The notes: generated by a model from the letters alone, not told the origin. A stretch of 64,000 bases of DNA from Tistrella bauzanensis (GCF_014636235.1 NZ_BMDZ01000020.1:1-64000), one strand, 5' to 3'. Numbered from the stretch's first letter, positions 53,976-63,549 are shown. Translations and numbers: made by a program.

Positions 53976-54422
53976 TCAACCGCCCTCGCCATCCTCGATC
54001 CGGCGACGGCGGAAGCCGTTCATGCCGATTTCGTCCAACTGGTCGGTCTCGCGCACCGCCGCCTCATGTGCCTGACGGGCCAGTCGCGCCTCGCGCGCCA
54101 GTTCATAGCGTTTCACAGTTCGGAATGCTTCGGCCAGATCGTCCAGCGCCCGATCCCGCGCCCGGTGCAGGACCGACAGATGCTCGCCGATCTCGGCGCG
54201 GCGTTTCGCGACCCGCCCGGCATAGCCGACATAGCCACCGATCATCGCGGGGTCAGTGCCGGCGGCGGCCTTTTCGGCCGCCAGCTCACGCAGCAGCCGC
54301 GCATCGTCGGCCTCGATCGCCGTGATCTGCTCCTCGACCGCATTCAGATTGCGGCGGGCGGAATCGATGGCATTGCGGCTCAGCTTGATCAGACCGTCGA
54401 GGGCTTTGACAGGATCTGCCAT
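53976..54422 (-). CDS. fliJ: Flagellar export chaperone FliJ
   Basis: A 148-aa, largely alpha-helical coiled-coil protein (about residues 5-60 and 75-135), following fliI by 19 bp on the same strand. The N-terminal LDGLIKLSRNAIDSARRNLNAVEEQI and later LHRARDRALDDLAEAFRTVKRYELAREARLARQ fit the FliJ pattern (core AFRTVKRYELA). FliJ escorts export substrates and couples the FliI ring to the gate. The assignment rests on length, coil pattern and position. Confidence 0.85.
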   Translation of the reverse strand: MADPVKALDGLIKLSRNAIDSARRNLNAVEEQITAIEADDARLLRELAAEKAAAGTDPAMIGGYVGYAGRVAKRRAEIGEHLSVLHRARDRALDDLAEAFRTVKRYELAREARLARQAHEAAVRETDQLDEIGMNGFRRRRIEDGEGG

Positions 54423-54441
54423 GGGCGGATGTCATCCTGGA

Positions 54442-55773
54442 TCAGGGTTGCGGCATGCCCAGCACCTGGGCCAGTTGCGCATAGCCTTCGGGCAGGGTCG
54501 ATCGTTCGGTCTTGCCCTGCGACAGAAATGCCTCCAGAGCGGCATGATGACGGATGGCCTCGTCCACCGCCGGATCGGCGCCGGCGCGATAGGCGCCAAG
54601 CCGGATCATCTCGGCCATGTCCTCGTAAGTCGAGAGCAGGCGCCGGGCACGGGCGACCACGACATTCTCGGCCTGGGTGTTGCAGTCGGGCATGGTCCGC
54701 GACACGCTGCGCAGCACGTTCACCGCCGGATAGCGGCCGCGCTCGCCAATCGACCGCTCCAGCACGATATGGCCATCCAGAATACCACGGGTGGCATCGG
54801 CGACCGGTTCGTCGTGGTTGTCACCCTCCACCAGCACGGTGAACAGACCGGTGATCGAGCCGCGGCCCGTGCCCGGCCCCGCCCGCTCCAGCAGGCGCGG
54901 CAATTCGGCGAACACCGAGGGCGTGAACCCCTTGCTGGCCGGCGGTTCCCCTGCCGCCAGCCCGATCTCGCGCTGGGCCTGGGCGAAGCGGGTGATGCTG
55001 TCGATCATGCACAGGACGTCCGCGCCCCGGTCGCGGAAATGTTCAGCCACAGCCAGGGTGGTATAGGCCGCCTGTCGGCGCATCAGCGCCGGCTCGTCCG
55101 ACGTTGCCACCACCACGACGCTGCGGGCGAGGCCATCGGGGCCAAGGGCGCCTTCGATAAACTCCTGAACCTCGCGCCCGCGTTCGCCGATCAACCCCAC
55201 GACCGACACATCGGCAGCGGTATAGCGCGCGATCATGCCCATCAGCACCGATTTGCCGACCCCGGAGGCCGCGAAGATGCCAAGCCGCTGCCCGCGGCAG
55301 CAGGTCACGAAGGTGTTCAGCACCCGGATGCCCAGGTCGATCTTGCCACCGACGCGGGTCCGGGCATGGGCAGGCGGTGGCGGCGCGCGCATCGGCCGTG
55401 CCACCGGCCCGGGCACGATCGGTCCCTTGCCGTCGATCGGCCGGCCGAAGCCGTCGATCACCCGCCCCAGCCAGCCATCGGAGGGCCGGATCGTCGCCTC
55501 GCCGCCGCTCGCCTCGACCTCGGCGCCCAGGGCAACGCCATCGAGTGGACCGAACGGCATCAGCAAGGCGCGGCCATCGCGGAACCCCACGACTTCGGCC
55601 GCAAGGCGCGCGCCATCGCGCAGGCGGATGCGGACATGATCGCCCAGCGCCGTGCGCGCGGCCACGCCGCTGGCTTCAGCCATCAGGCCGCGCACGGCAA
55701 CCACACGGCCACGCACGACATAGGCGTCCAGGGCCTGAATGCTGCCGGTCAGCGAGCGGATCACATCCTGCAT
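54442..55773 (-). CDS. fliI: Flagellum-specific ATPase FliI
   Basis: Hexameric ATPase of the flagellar export apparatus, 443 aa. Walker A reads [19 protein letters not shown] (about residues 165-183), the Walker B region [42 protein letters not shown] (core [15 protein letters not shown]) is intact, and the C-terminal [29 protein letters not shown] is typical. ATG 55773 has GGAG at 8 nt. It is transcribed away from ctrA and is followed by fliJ. fliH lies far off in the main operon. Confidence 0.95.
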   Translation of the reverse strand: MQDVIRSLTGSIQALDAYVVRGRVVAVRGLMAEASGVAARTALGDHVRIRLRDGARLAAEVVGFRDGRALLMPFGPLDGVALGAEVEASGGEATIRPSDGWLGRVIDGFGRPIDGKGPIVPGPVARPMRAPPPPAHARTRVGGKIDLGIRVLNTFVTCCRGQRLGIFAASGVGKSVLMGMIARYTAADVSVVGLIGERGREVQEFIEGALGPDGLARSVVVVATSDEPALMRRQAAYTTLAVAEHFRDRGADVLCMIDSITRFAQAQREIGLAAGEPPASKGFTPSVFAELPRLLERAGPGTGRGSITGLFTVLVEGDNHDEPVADATRGILDGHIVLERSIGERGRYPAVNVLRSVSRTMPDCNTQAENVVVARARRLLSTYEDMAEMIRLGAYRAGADPAVDEAIRHHAALEAFLSQGKTERSTLPEGYAQLAQVLGMPQP

Positions 55774-56051
55774 CGTGGGCTCCGGTTGGTAATGGCGGTC
55801 TGGGCCGGAACAGCCGGCCGGGGCCGCGCCTCAGGGCTTAACTGTCGATATGGGGATCCGGATGCCGCAATCCGATGCGGTGCCGCATCCAGAACATGCA
55901 TATCAGGTGTTGCTGATCGATTTTATTCGAAACTGCGACGTGATACCGTTGGCGGACAAAAGAATGGCCATTCCCGGAAACCGTATGACTGCCAAAAGGC
56001 ACAGACGGCTGTCCAAGGGTTCGCCACCGATCGGAAAGAGGTTGCTGGCCC
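55774..56051. promoter_or_regulatory. Divergent control region of fliI and ctrA
   Basis: A 278-bp gap between divergent genes. The part 55890-55980 is AT-richer and is the likely ctrA promoter area. GATGCGG-TG-CCGCATC at 55874-55889 is a perfect inverted repeat and may be an operator. A TTAA at 55839-55842 is a lone CtrA half-site. I found no exactly spaced sigma-54 promoter and no full CtrA box. Confidence 0.45.
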
Positions 56052-56786
56052 ATGCGTATTCTGCTCGTCGAAGACGATCCATCGACTGCGCGTACCATTG
56101 AACTCGCTTTGAAGAAAGAGGGGTTCGTCTGCGACACCACCGATCTCGGCGAAGAGGGGCTTGAGATCGGGCGGCTGTATGATTACGACCTGATGATCCT
56201 GGATCTGATGCTGCCCGATATGGATGGCTACGAGGTCGTGCGCCGCCTGCGGGCGTCACGGGTCCAGACACCGGTGCTGATCCTGTCGGGGCTGACGGAT
56301 ACCGACAAGAAGATCAAGGGCTTGGGCGTCGGTGCCGATGACTACGTCACCAAGCCGTTCGACATGGCCGAACTGATCGCCCGCATCCAGGCGGTGGTGC
56401 GCCGGTCGCGCGGCCATGCCCAATCGGTGATCGGCACCGGCCGGCTGACAGTCGATCTGGACAAGCAGGCGGTCACGGTCGACGACCGACCGGTTCATCT
56501 GACCGCCAAGGAATACGCGATCCTTGAGCTGCTGTCGCTGCGCAAGGGCACGACACTGACCAAAGAGATGTTTCTGAACCATCTCTATGGCGGCATCGAC
56601 GAGCCCGAATTGAAGATTATCGACGTCTTCGTGTGCAAGCTGCGCAAGAAGCTGACCACGGCCACCCATGGTGACAACTATATCCACACCGTCTGGGGCC
56701 GCGGCTATGTGCTGAAAGATCCTGAGGCATCGGCCGTCAGCGATGGTGGCGACCGCCCCGGCCGGCGCCGCACGGATGCCGCCTGA
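56052..56786 (+). CDS. ctrA: Cell-cycle response regulator CtrA
   Basis: Master regulator of alphaproteobacterial cell cycle and motility, 244 aa. The receiver domain (1-115) has D8/D9 and phospho-acceptor D51. The OmpR-type winged helix (about 125-225) has the near-invariant stretch [37 protein letters not shown] (core [19 protein letters not shown]), which identifies CtrA rather than a generic OmpR regulator. The C-terminus ends in DAA; a terminal Ala-Ala is needed for ClpXP degradation in Caulobacter. It is monocistronic, between fliI and the che genes. Its phosphotransferase chpT and inhibitor sciP are both in the window. Confidence 0.96.
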   Translation: MRILLVEDDPSTARTIELALKKEGFVCDTTDLGEEGLEIGRLYDYDLMILDLMLPDMDGYEVVRRLRASRVQTPVLILSGLTDTDKKIKGLGVGADDYVTKPFDMAELIARIQAVVRRSRGHAQSVIGTGRLTVDLDKQAVTVDDRPVHLTAKEYAILELLSLRKGTTLTKEMFLNHLYGGIDEPELKIIDVFVCKLRKKLTTATHGDNYIHTVWGRGYVLKDPEASAVSDGGDRPGRRRTDAA

Positions 56787-56792
56787 CCTTGG

Positions 56793-56852
56793 GGCCCCCT
56801 GACCTTCGGCCCCCAGAGCTTTGGCCCCCAGAGCTTTGGCCCTCTGAACTTT
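56793..56852. repeat. Four 15-bp tandem repeats after ctrA
   Basis: Units related to GGCCCCCAGAGCTTT at 56793-56807, 56808-56822, 56823-56837 and 56838-56852; the middle two are identical. They lie between the ctrA stop and the terminator at 56878. No pairing or coding role is evident. Confidence 0.9.
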
Positions 56853-56877
56853 GGGCCGGATGCCGGACCCGCTGCTG

Positions 56878-56914
56878 AAAAAGCCGCCCGCGGATGAACC
56901 GCCGGCGGCTTTTT
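56878..56914. terminator. Bidirectional Rho-independent terminator between ctrA and cheR
   Basis: AAAAAGCCGCC (56878-56888) pairs with GGCGGCTTTTT (56904-56914), with an inner GCGG/CCGC stem and an ATGAA loop. The A-run on one side and T-run on the other serve both convergent transcripts, ctrA (+) and cheR (-). It is the clearest terminator of the window. Confidence 0.93.
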
Positions 56915-56939
56915 CATTGAACAGCCCGACCCATGATCG

Positions 56940-57749
56940 TCAAGCCGGTGCGTAAACACCACGGTGATCGGGCAGCGGCCTGAACTTGTCGGTGATGCCA
57001 AGCACAGTTTCCGCACCACCGAGGAACAGATATCCATCCGGTGCCAGAACCTTGCGCAGGTCTTCAAGAACCTTGCGCTTGGTCTCCTGGTCGAAATAAA
57101 TCAGCACGTTGCGGCAGAAGATCACGTCAAAGGTGCCTAGACTGGACGATCCGTTCAGCAGATTGTGCTGGCGGAAGTTCACCATCGAGCGGATCGGCTG
57201 CTTCAGCCGCCAATGCTCGCCATCCTGCTCGAAATACTTGACGAGCAGGGTGATCGGCAGGCCGCGCTGCACCTCGAACTGCGAATAGGTCGCGGCACGC
57301 GCCTTGTCCAGCACCTCATTCGACAGATCGGTGCCGATGATCTCCAGCCGCCAGCCATCCAGCCTGACGCCCATTTCCTTGAACAACATGGCCAAGGTAT
57401 AGGCCTCCTGGCCGGTCGACGCCGCCGCCGACCAGATCCGCAACTGCCGGCGATCCGCCCGCTTGGCCAGCAGATCCGGCAACGCGAAGGTGCGCATCTC
57501 CTCGAACGGCTTGATATCGCGGAAGAACGACGTCTCGTTGGTCGTCATCGCATCGGTGACGTCCCGACGCAGCTCTTCCGCCGAGGGCTTGCGCATCTCG
57601 GCAATCAGTTCAGTCAGGCCGGGCAGGCCGCGCCGTCGCGCCAATGGCGACAGGCGACTTTCCAGCAGGTACAGCTTGTCGGGGCCGATAATCAGCCCGG
57701 ACCGCTGCTTCAGCATGCCGCTGATGAAGGCGAAATCCTCCGGCGCCAT
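56940..57749 (-). CDS. cheR: Chemotaxis methyltransferase CheR
   Basis: S-adenosylmethionine-dependent methylase of chemoreceptor glutamates, 269 aa. N-terminal helical domain (about 1-75), then the catalytic part with TTNETSFFRDIKPFEEM, IWSAAASTGQEAYTLAML (SAM loop), IIGTDLSNEVLDKARAATYSQFEVQRGLP (core GTDLSNEVLDKAR) and FDVIFCRNVLIYFD. The ATG at 57749 overlaps the cheB stop by one base (TGATG). It is the last gene of the chemotaxis run and is followed by the shared terminator. Confidence 0.95.
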   Translation of the reverse strand: MAPEDFAFISGMLKQRSGLIIGPDKLYLLESRLSPLARRRGLPGLTELIAEMRKPSAEELRRDVTDAMTTNETSFFRDIKPFEEMRTFALPDLLAKRADRRQLRIWSAAASTGQEAYTLAMLFKEMGVRLDGWRLEIIGTDLSNEVLDKARAATYSQFEVQRGLPITLLVKYFEQDGEHWRLKQPIRSMVNFRQHNLLNGSSSLGTFDVIFCRNVLIYFDQETKRKVLEDLRKVLAPDGYLFLGGAETVLGITDKFRPLPDHRGVYAPA

Positions 57750-58984
57750 CACGGACCTCCGTCGACCAGCCGGCGAACGTCGCCAGCGATACGCTCCAGC
57801 GGCAGCACCGCGCTGCACAGCCCGGCCTGCGCGGCAGCACCCGGCATGCCCCAGACGACGCTCGACGCCTCGTCCTGAGCCAGCATGACACCGCCCGCCT
57901 GCACCACATATTCGCCGCCCCGCTGCCCATCGGACCCCATGCCGGTGAGGATGACGGTCAACAGGTTCCGGCCATAGATCCGCGCCAGACCACGCAGCAT
58001 CGGATCGACTGCCGGACGGCAGAAATTCTCGGGCGGATCCTGATTGATCCGGATAACCGCCCCGCCACCAGGCACTTCGGTCGGGACCATGTGCCAGTCG
58101 CCACGGGCCACGTGGATGCGCCCCGCCTGAACCGGCATGCCGTCCTCGGCTTCGACACAGGGTAGCCCGCTGGCCCGGCCCAGATGTTCGGCCAGAATGG
58201 TCGTGAACGTGGCCGGCATGTGCTGGGTGATGAACACCGGAATCCGCTGAAGCGATGGCCCAAGCGCGCCGAACAGCGTGAACAGCGCCTGCGGCCCGCC
58301 AGTGGAACTGCCCACCGCCAGCGCCCGTGCCCGGAATGCCGGTGGCATCGGGCGCAGGACCACGGGCTTGCGCTGCAGGCCCAGACGCTGCGGCAGATCG
58401 GTGGCCGGGCTTGCTGCCGCAGCCGCCGCCCGTGGGACCACGGCCGGATCGGCCGGCCGCGGCCGCGGCGTGTAAGCCGGCGCCGCGGGCGCCGCCGCCG
58501 CGGCACCATTGCCCGCGCCAAGATCGGGGCCCGTGCCGTCGCGGCGGCCGCGCTCGGCATGCGCCTTCACCTTAGCCAGCAATTCCCGCGAGAAGCCCTC
58601 GTTGGAATAGACCTCGCTGGTGGCGCTGGGCTTGGGGATGTAATCGACAGCGCCTTTGGCCAGGGCTTCCATGCTGACGGCCGCATTCTTGCGCGTCAGC
58701 GTCGATGCCATGATGACTTTCAACCCGGGCTGGGATTTCACCAGTTCCGGCAGCGCCGTCAGCCCGTCCATCTCGGGCATCTCGATATCGAGCACGACCA
58801 CCTCGACCGGCTGACGCTTCAACTGGTTGAGAGCGATCCGGCCATTGGCCGCGGAGGCCACGACCCTGATCTCGGGATCCGCTTCGAGGACGCGGATGAA
58901 CAGACCGCGAATGACCGCGCTGTCGTCGACCACCATCACACGATAGGGTTCGACGCTTCCGCCCCCTGCTATGTGTGATGTCAC
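57749..58984 (-). CDS. cheB: Chemotaxis methylesterase CheB
   Basis: Receptor glutamate methylesterase/deamidase, 411 aa. Receiver domain 14-130 with D20/D21 and phospho-acceptor D66. An Ala/Pro-rich linker of about 70 residues (145-215) is longer than usual. The esterase domain has AVGSSTGGPQALFTL (Ser nucleophile in SSTGG), FITQHMPATFT (His) and ILTGMGSDGQRGG (Asp). The ATG overlaps the cheY stop by 4 nt (ATGA, 58981-58984). Confidence 0.95.
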   Translation of the reverse strand: MTSHIAGGGSVEPYRVMVVDDSAVIRGLFIRVLEADPEIRVVASAANGRIALNQLKRQPVEVVVLDIEMPEMDGLTALPELVKSQPGLKVIMASTLTRKNAAVSMEALAKGAVDYIPKPSATSEVYSNEGFSRELLAKVKAHAERGRRDGTGPDLGAGNGAAAAAPAAPAYTPRPRPADPAVVPRAAAAAASPATDLPQRLGLQRKPVVLRPMPPAFRARALAVGSSTGGPQALFTLFGALGPSLQRIPVFITQHMPATFTTILAEHLGRASGLPCVEAEDGMPVQAGRIHVARGDWHMVPTEVPGGGAVIRINQDPPENFCRPAVDPMLRGLARIYGRNLLTVILTGMGSDGQRGGEYVVQAGGVMLAQDEASSVVWGMPGAAAQAGLCSAVLPLERIAGDVRRLVDGGP

Positions 58985-59349
58985 GACAGCAAACCCACCT
59001 GTGTAAACTTGGTTTCGATGATTTCGCTGTCGAACGGCTTCATGATGTATTCGTTCGCACCGGCCATGATCGCCTCCTGGATATGGGCAAGATCATTCTC
59101 GGTGGTGCAGAACACGACGATCGGCTGGTCGCCGCCGGGCATCCGGCGCAGCGCCTTGAGGAATTCGAGCCCGTTCATGACCGGCATATTCCAGTCGAGA
59201 AGCACGGCGTCGGGCATCTGCTCGCGGCAGCGCTCCACGGCTTCCTGACCGTCGGCGGCTTCCCTGGTGGCAAAGGACAGGCCTTCCAGGATGCGCCGCG
59301 CGACCATGCGGATGACCTTGGAGTCGTCAACGATCAGGCAGGTCTTCAT
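58981..59349 (-). CDS. cheY: Chemotaxis response regulator CheY
   Basis: Single receiver domain of 122 aa: MKTCLIVDDSKVIRM at the start (D8/D9), phospho-acceptor D52 in VLLDWNMPVMNG, the Thr of VVFCTTENDL and the Lys of IMKPFDSE. Phosphorylated CheY binds FliM to switch the motor. ATG 59349 gives the standard length; upstream residues in frame are unsupported. Between cheW and cheB in a coupled run. Confidence 0.95.
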   Translation of the reverse strand: MKTCLIVDDSKVIRMVARRILEGLSFATREAADGQEAVERCREQMPDAVLLDWNMPVMNGLEFLKALRRMPGGDQPIVVFCTTENDLAHIQEAIMAGANEYIMKPFDSEIIETKFTQVGLLS

Positions 59350-59490
59350 ATCAGATCGGATCCTTGAACGCGCCGCCCGGCATGTGGGCTCGGTGGGACG
59401 GGACGGCTTGGACGGACGCAGCCTGGCCGGAGCGGTTTCCCGCACAGCCCGCTTTCCGGCTTTGGATCGATGCCGGAGGCGGGCCGATGT

Positions 59491-59988
59491 TCAGCCGAAA
59501 TCGAACAGACGCTCGACATCGAGCACCAGCAGCAGCTTGTCGTTCAGTCGGTATACCCCGAGAGAGACGTCACGCCAATGCTGAGCAAGGTTGGCGGGAT
59601 TCCGTTCGAAGCGGGCATCATCGAGGCTGAGCACCTCGCCCACGCCATCGACCATCAGGCTGTACAGCTCGCCGTCATGCTCGACAACGACATTCATGCC
59701 CTTCAATTCGGCCGGACGCTGTGCCAGACCCAGTCTGCGGCGGACATTGATCGCGGTCACGATCCTGCCACGCAGGTTCAGCGCGCCCGCCACCTCGGCC
59801 GGCGCCAGCGGCACCCGGGTGATCTTCTGCGGCCCCAGGATATCCTGCACCACCAGCACCGGGATGCCGAAGGTCTGCCGGTCGATCACCACCGTCACGA
59901 ACTGCCGCTGAGCACCGGCAAGTGCGTCGTCACCGGACCGGACCAGGGCGTTGCCGCCGCCGGCATAGCGGACGATATCCCCACTCAT
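59491..59988 (-). CDS. cheW: Chemotaxis coupling protein CheW
   Basis: A 165-aa adaptor linking receptors to CheA. The SH3-like double barrel is seen in FVTVVIDRQTFGIPVLVVQDILGPQKITRVPLAPAEVAGALNLRGRIVTAINVRRRLGL (core GALNLRGRIVTAINVRRRLG) and later LMVDGVGEVLSLD. The N-terminal 28 residues are a loose extension. The start overlaps the cheA stop by 4 nt (ATGA, 59985-59988). The 141 bp to cheY hold nothing distinct. Confidence 0.94.
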   Translation of the reverse strand: MSGDIVRYAGGGNALVRSGDDALAGAQRQFVTVVIDRQTFGIPVLVVQDILGPQKITRVPLAPAEVAGALNLRGRIVTAINVRRRLGLAQRPAELKGMNVVVEHDGELYSLMVDGVGEVLSLDDARFERNPANLAQHWRDVSLGVYRLNDKLLLVLDVERLFDFG

Positions 59989-62720
59989 GCCACGCTCCCC
60001 TTCGCCATGTTCATCACCTGACCGATGGCCGCGATCAGGCCTTCCCGGTCGAATTTGGCCACATAATCGTCGTATCCGCTATCGCGGCCACGATCGAAAT
60101 CTTCAGGCGCCGTATGCGAGGACAGCGCGATCATCGGAACCTGGGTCCAGGGACCGTCCTCGCGAATGGCCCGGGCGAAGGCGAAACCGTCCATGCCCGG
60201 CATTTCGATATCGCTGACGATGATATCGAACTCCACGCCCTGGTCGCGCAGTTTCATCGCGGCCTCGGCACTTTCCACGCCCGCGACCTCATAGCCCGAC
60301 ACCCTCAGAACAGGCGCGATCAGGCTGCGGAAGAAGGCGCTGTCGTCGACCAGCAGAACCCGGCGATGCGCGGCCTTGCCGAGCTTCGGCTTGTCGGCCT
60401 GGTACCAGTCGCCGGTCGCCTTCAGCAGATAATAGCCGACATCGATGATATCCGTGGTCCGCCCGGCGATCACCGCGGTGCCGATCAGGCCATCGCGGCG
60501 GCTGCGCAGTTCGACATTGAAGCTGTCTTCCACGATATCGACGATTTCGTCGACCACCAGGCCCATCGTGCGGTTGCGTTCGGTGAACACCACCACCGGC
60601 TGGCGGCCTTCGCGGGCCAGTTGCATGGTCTCGTTGACCAGCACCAGCGGCATGATCTGGCCGCGATACTGCACCACCGGCCGACCATCCGACCGCTCGA
60701 TGGTCGCAAGATCGATCTCTTCCAGACGCGCCACCAGCGACAGCGGCACCGCTTTCGGATCCTCGCCGCCGGCACGGAACACCAGCAGGGACAGCTTGTC
60801 TTCCATGTTGGCCTCCGCGGCTTCGGCCGCGGCCTCGGCCCGGCGGTCACCGCCGGTCTGGATCTGGCCGACCGAGGTCGCGAGCCCGTTCGGGTCCAGA
60901 ATCATGACCACGCTGCCATCGCCCAGGATGGTGTTGCCCGAGAACATGGTGATGTCGCGCAGGATCGGCGCCACCGGCTTGACCACGATTTCCTCGGTGT
61001 CGAAGACCTGGTCGACGATGATGCCGAACGAGAAAGTTCCGACCTTGCAGACGATCACGAACAGGCCGTCGTCATCGGTCTCGACGCCCGGTTCCTCGTC
61101 GTCGATCAGCGCCAGCGCATGGCCAAGGCTGACCAGCGGCAGAAGATGATCGCGCAGGCGCAGCACCGGCCGGCTGTTCAGCCGCTCGATCCGATGTTCC
61201 GAGGTGTTGGAGGCGCGGACCAGCTCGACCACGCTGATCTGGGGCAGCGCGAAGCGGTCGCCGGCGGCCTCGACGATCAGCGCCGCCACGATCGCCAGGG
61301 TCAGCGGGATCTTGATGACGAAGGTCGAGCCCTTGCCGCTGACCGTCCTGAGTTCGATCGTGCCGCCGATCTTCTCGATATTGGTGCGGACCACGTCCAT
61401 GCCGACGCCCCGACCCGACACGCTGGTCACTTTCTCGGCGGTCGAGAAACCGGGCCGGAAAATGAACTGGGCGATCTGGGTCTCGGTCATGCCGTCGAGT
61501 TCGTTCTCGGTGGCGAGCCCCACCTTCACGATCTTCTGACGCACCTTCGACAGGTCGATACCGCGACCGTCATCGGCGATCTCAATGATGATATGACCGC
61601 CTTCATGATAGGCGTTCAGGGTGATGGTGCCGGTTTCGGGCTTGCCGGCGGCGCGACGCTCATCGGGCCGCTCCAGGCCGTGATCCGCCGAATTGCGGAC
61701 CATATGGGTCAGCGGATCCTTGATCAGCTCCAGCACCTGACGGTCCAGCTCGGTTTCCGAGCCGTACATCTTCAGGTCCAGCTTCTTCGACAGTTCCTGC
61801 CCCAGGTCGCGAACGACCCGCGGCAGCTTCGCCCAGGCATTGCCGATCGGCTGCATGCGGGTCTTCATGACCCCTTCCTGCAGTTCCGACGTTACATGGC
61901 TGAGCCGCTGCAGGGGCACGGTGAATTCGCTGTCACCACGACCGCGCACCATCTGCAACAGCTGGTTACGGGTCAGCACCAATTCGCTGACCATGGTCAT
62001 CAGATGTTCCAGCAGTTCGACGCTGACCCGGATGTTCTGGCCGGCCAGATGGCTTTCACGCGGCGCTGCGGCATCATGGTGATCGCCGCCATCGGCCTTC
62101 TGGCCGCTGGCGGACTGGTTTGCGGCCGACTGGGTGGCCACCGCACCGGCACCGGCGGCGACCAGCGCCTGCGGCTGTGCCGTGCCAACCGGCACGCCCG
62201 CGACGTCGTCGCCGTCGTCGGCATCGTCATCAGGCAGCGGGTCGCCCGCCATCTCGGCCGCCATCATCTGGCGCACGGCATCGAAATCGGGCGTACCATC
62301 GGCACCGACCGGAGCCGCGGCCCGCTTCGGCGGCTGAACGTCGCCACCATCGGCCGCAATGTTCAGCCGCTCGATCAGGCCGGCATCGTTACCCGCGGGC
62401 TCGGACTGGCTGCGCTCCAGCTCGGCCAGGATCTCCTTGATCCGGTCCAGGCTTTCGAGGATCAGGGTCACGATGGTCGGCGTGACCTCAAGCTCGCGAT
62501 CGCGGACCCGGCCCAGCACGTTCTCGGCCGCATGGGCCACCTTCTCAAGGCGCGGCAGACCAAGGAAGCCGCAGGTTCCCTTGATCGTGTGCACCAGACG
62601 GAAGATGTTCTGCAGCAGTTCCGGATCGTCCGGATTGCGCTCCAGACGTACCAGTTCGACGTCGAGCGTCGACAGGCTCTCCATCGTCTCGGTCAGGAAC
62701 TCGCTGAGCAGCTCGTCCAT
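59985..62720 (-). CDS. cheA: Hybrid chemotaxis kinase CheA with C-terminal receiver
   Basis: A 911-aa hybrid kinase. The HPt domain has its phospho-His in LVHTIKGTCGFLG (about residue 44). An acidic/Ala linker follows; dimerisation and ATPase domains lie about 230-510 (LVLTRNQLLQMV, DPLTHMVRNSADHGLE, ADDGRGID, GRGVGMDVVRTNIE). Two CheW-like domains follow (about 512-640 and 660-780). A receiver domain ends it (about 790-905; VLLVDDSAFFRS, IIVSDIEMPGMDGF). The fused receiver is absent from E. coli CheA but known in hybrids such as CheA-REC of alphaproteobacteria and FrzE; it may act as a phosphate sink. It precedes cheW-cheY-cheB-cheR. No chemoreceptor or cheD is in the window. Confidence 0.95.
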   Translation of the reverse strand: MDELLSEFLTETMESLSTLDVELVRLERNPDDPELLQNIFRLVHTIKGTCGFLGLPRLEKVAHAAENVLGRVRDRELEVTPTIVTLILESLDRIKEILAELERSQSEPAGNDAGLIERLNIAADGGDVQPPKRAAAPVGADGTPDFDAVRQMMAAEMAGDPLPDDDADDGDDVAGVPVGTAQPQALVAAGAGAVATQSAANQSASGQKADGGDHHDAAAPRESHLAGQNIRVSVELLEHLMTMVSELVLTRNQLLQMVRGRGDSEFTVPLQRLSHVTSELQEGVMKTRMQPIGNAWAKLPRVVRDLGQELSKKLDLKMYGSETELDRQVLELIKDPLTHMVRNSADHGLERPDERRAAGKPETGTITLNAYHEGGHIIIEIADDGRGIDLSKVRQKIVKVGLATENELDGMTETQIAQFIFRPGFSTAEKVTSVSGRGVGMDVVRTNIEKIGGTIELRTVSGKGSTFVIKIPLTLAIVAALIVEAAGDRFALPQISVVELVRASNTSEHRIERLNSRPVLRLRDHLLPLVSLGHALALIDDEEPGVETDDDGLFVIVCKVGTFSFGIIVDQVFDTEEIVVKPVAPILRDITMFSGNTILGDGSVVMILDPNGLATSVGQIQTGGDRRAEAAAEAAEANMEDKLSLLVFRAGGEDPKAVPLSLVARLEEIDLATIERSDGRPVVQYRGQIMPLVLVNETMQLAREGRQPVVVFTERNRTMGLVVDEIVDIVEDSFNVELRSRRDGLIGTAVIAGRTTDIIDVGYYLLKATGDWYQADKPKLGKAAHRRVLLVDDSAFFRSLIAPVLRVSGYEVAGVESAEAAMKLRDQGVEFDIIVSDIEMPGMDGFAFARAIREDGPWTQVPMIALSSHTAPEDFDRGRDSGYDDYVAKFDREGLIAAIGQVMNMAKGSVA

Positions 62721-62835
62721 GGCGTTCTCATCCCTGCTGCCGTGATTGTGCGGTGCGCCTCCGCACCAAGTGCCGGTGCTTGTGCACCAAGTGAATAGTC
62801 GATGTCATCAGACCCGTGGAGCATCCGCTCCAGGC
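62721..62835. promoter_or_regulatory. chpT-cheA intergenic segment with a decamer direct repeat
   Basis: GCACCAAGTG occurs at 62763-62772 and 62784-62793, 21 bp apart (two helical turns), about 45-70 bp upstream of the cheA start. Between them GGTGC and GCACC form a small inverted repeat. This could bind a regulator of the che genes. No protein can be named. Confidence 0.4.
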
Positions 62836-63549
62836 CTATCGTCCGGCATTGCCGGTCTGTTCGAAGGCTGCCATGGTGCCGTGCTGGCTGCCAAAGCCGA
62901 TACCGGGAAGATCAGCCGTCACGGCGAACCGCTTCAGATCCGTGCCGGACCAGTCGCTGGCGATGCGCAACCGGCCACCGCAGGCCGCCGTCATCTCGGC
63001 GACCACGAACGGCAGCACCGTGCGCGCATCCAGCAGGTTCGGATCCATACGCCCTTCCACCGACTGAACCAGCGTCTCGGGCATCCGCACCGTGGCGCCG
63101 TCGGCCGATACCGTCAGGGTGCTGCCCGTCGGGCCGGTCTGCCAGTCCAGGCCAACCATACCGCCCCGCGGCATCGCCTGGCTCGCAACCGCGGCCAGGC
63201 AAAGGGCGATACCGCCATGGGCGCGGAGAACATTGCCGTCGGCCGGCCAGCCGTGCACATCCAGCCGGGCGCGTTCGTCGGCGAAGTAGCCGGTCAGCGC
63301 CGACCGCAGATCGCCTGCCGCCACCCGTTCGTCGATATTGCCGCTGGCACCCAGCGCCATCCTGAAAAAACTGAGCCGGCGGGCCGCACGCCCGGCGCTG
63401 TCGGCAATGAGTTGGAGCGCATCGTCACCCATACCGTCTTCCGACAGGAATTCGATACCGTTCACGACCCCGCCGATCGGCCCGACCAGGTCGTGGCAGA
63501 TGCGCGCGCAAATCAGACCGGAGAGCCTTACCCAATCGCCCTGCGCCAC
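62836..63549 (-). CDS. chpT: Histidine phosphotransferase ChpT
   Basis: A 237-aa DHp-like phosphotransfer protein. The phospho-acceptor is H19 in LICARICHDLVGPIGGVVNGIEFL, the ChpT/HPT signature. The C-terminal degenerate ATPase-like domain lacks nucleotide motifs. ChpT passes phosphate from CckA to CtrA and CpdR. The start is GTG 63549, with GAGG about 5 nt upstream. It leads the minus-strand run toward cheA. A near-consensus CtrA box lies 124 bp upstream (63673-63687), so CtrA may control its own phosphorelay gene. Confidence 0.92.
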   Translation of the reverse strand: MAQGDWVRLSGLICARICHDLVGPIGGVVNGIEFLSEDGMGDDALQLIADSAGRAARRLSFFRMALGASGNIDERVAAGDLRSALTGYFADERARLDVHGWPADGNVLRAHGGIALCLAAVASQAMPRGGMVGLDWQTGPTGSTLTVSADGATVRMPETLVQSVEGRMDPNLLDARTVLPFVVAEMTAACGGRLRIASDWSGTDLKRFAVTADLPGIGFGSQHGTMAAFEQTGNAGR

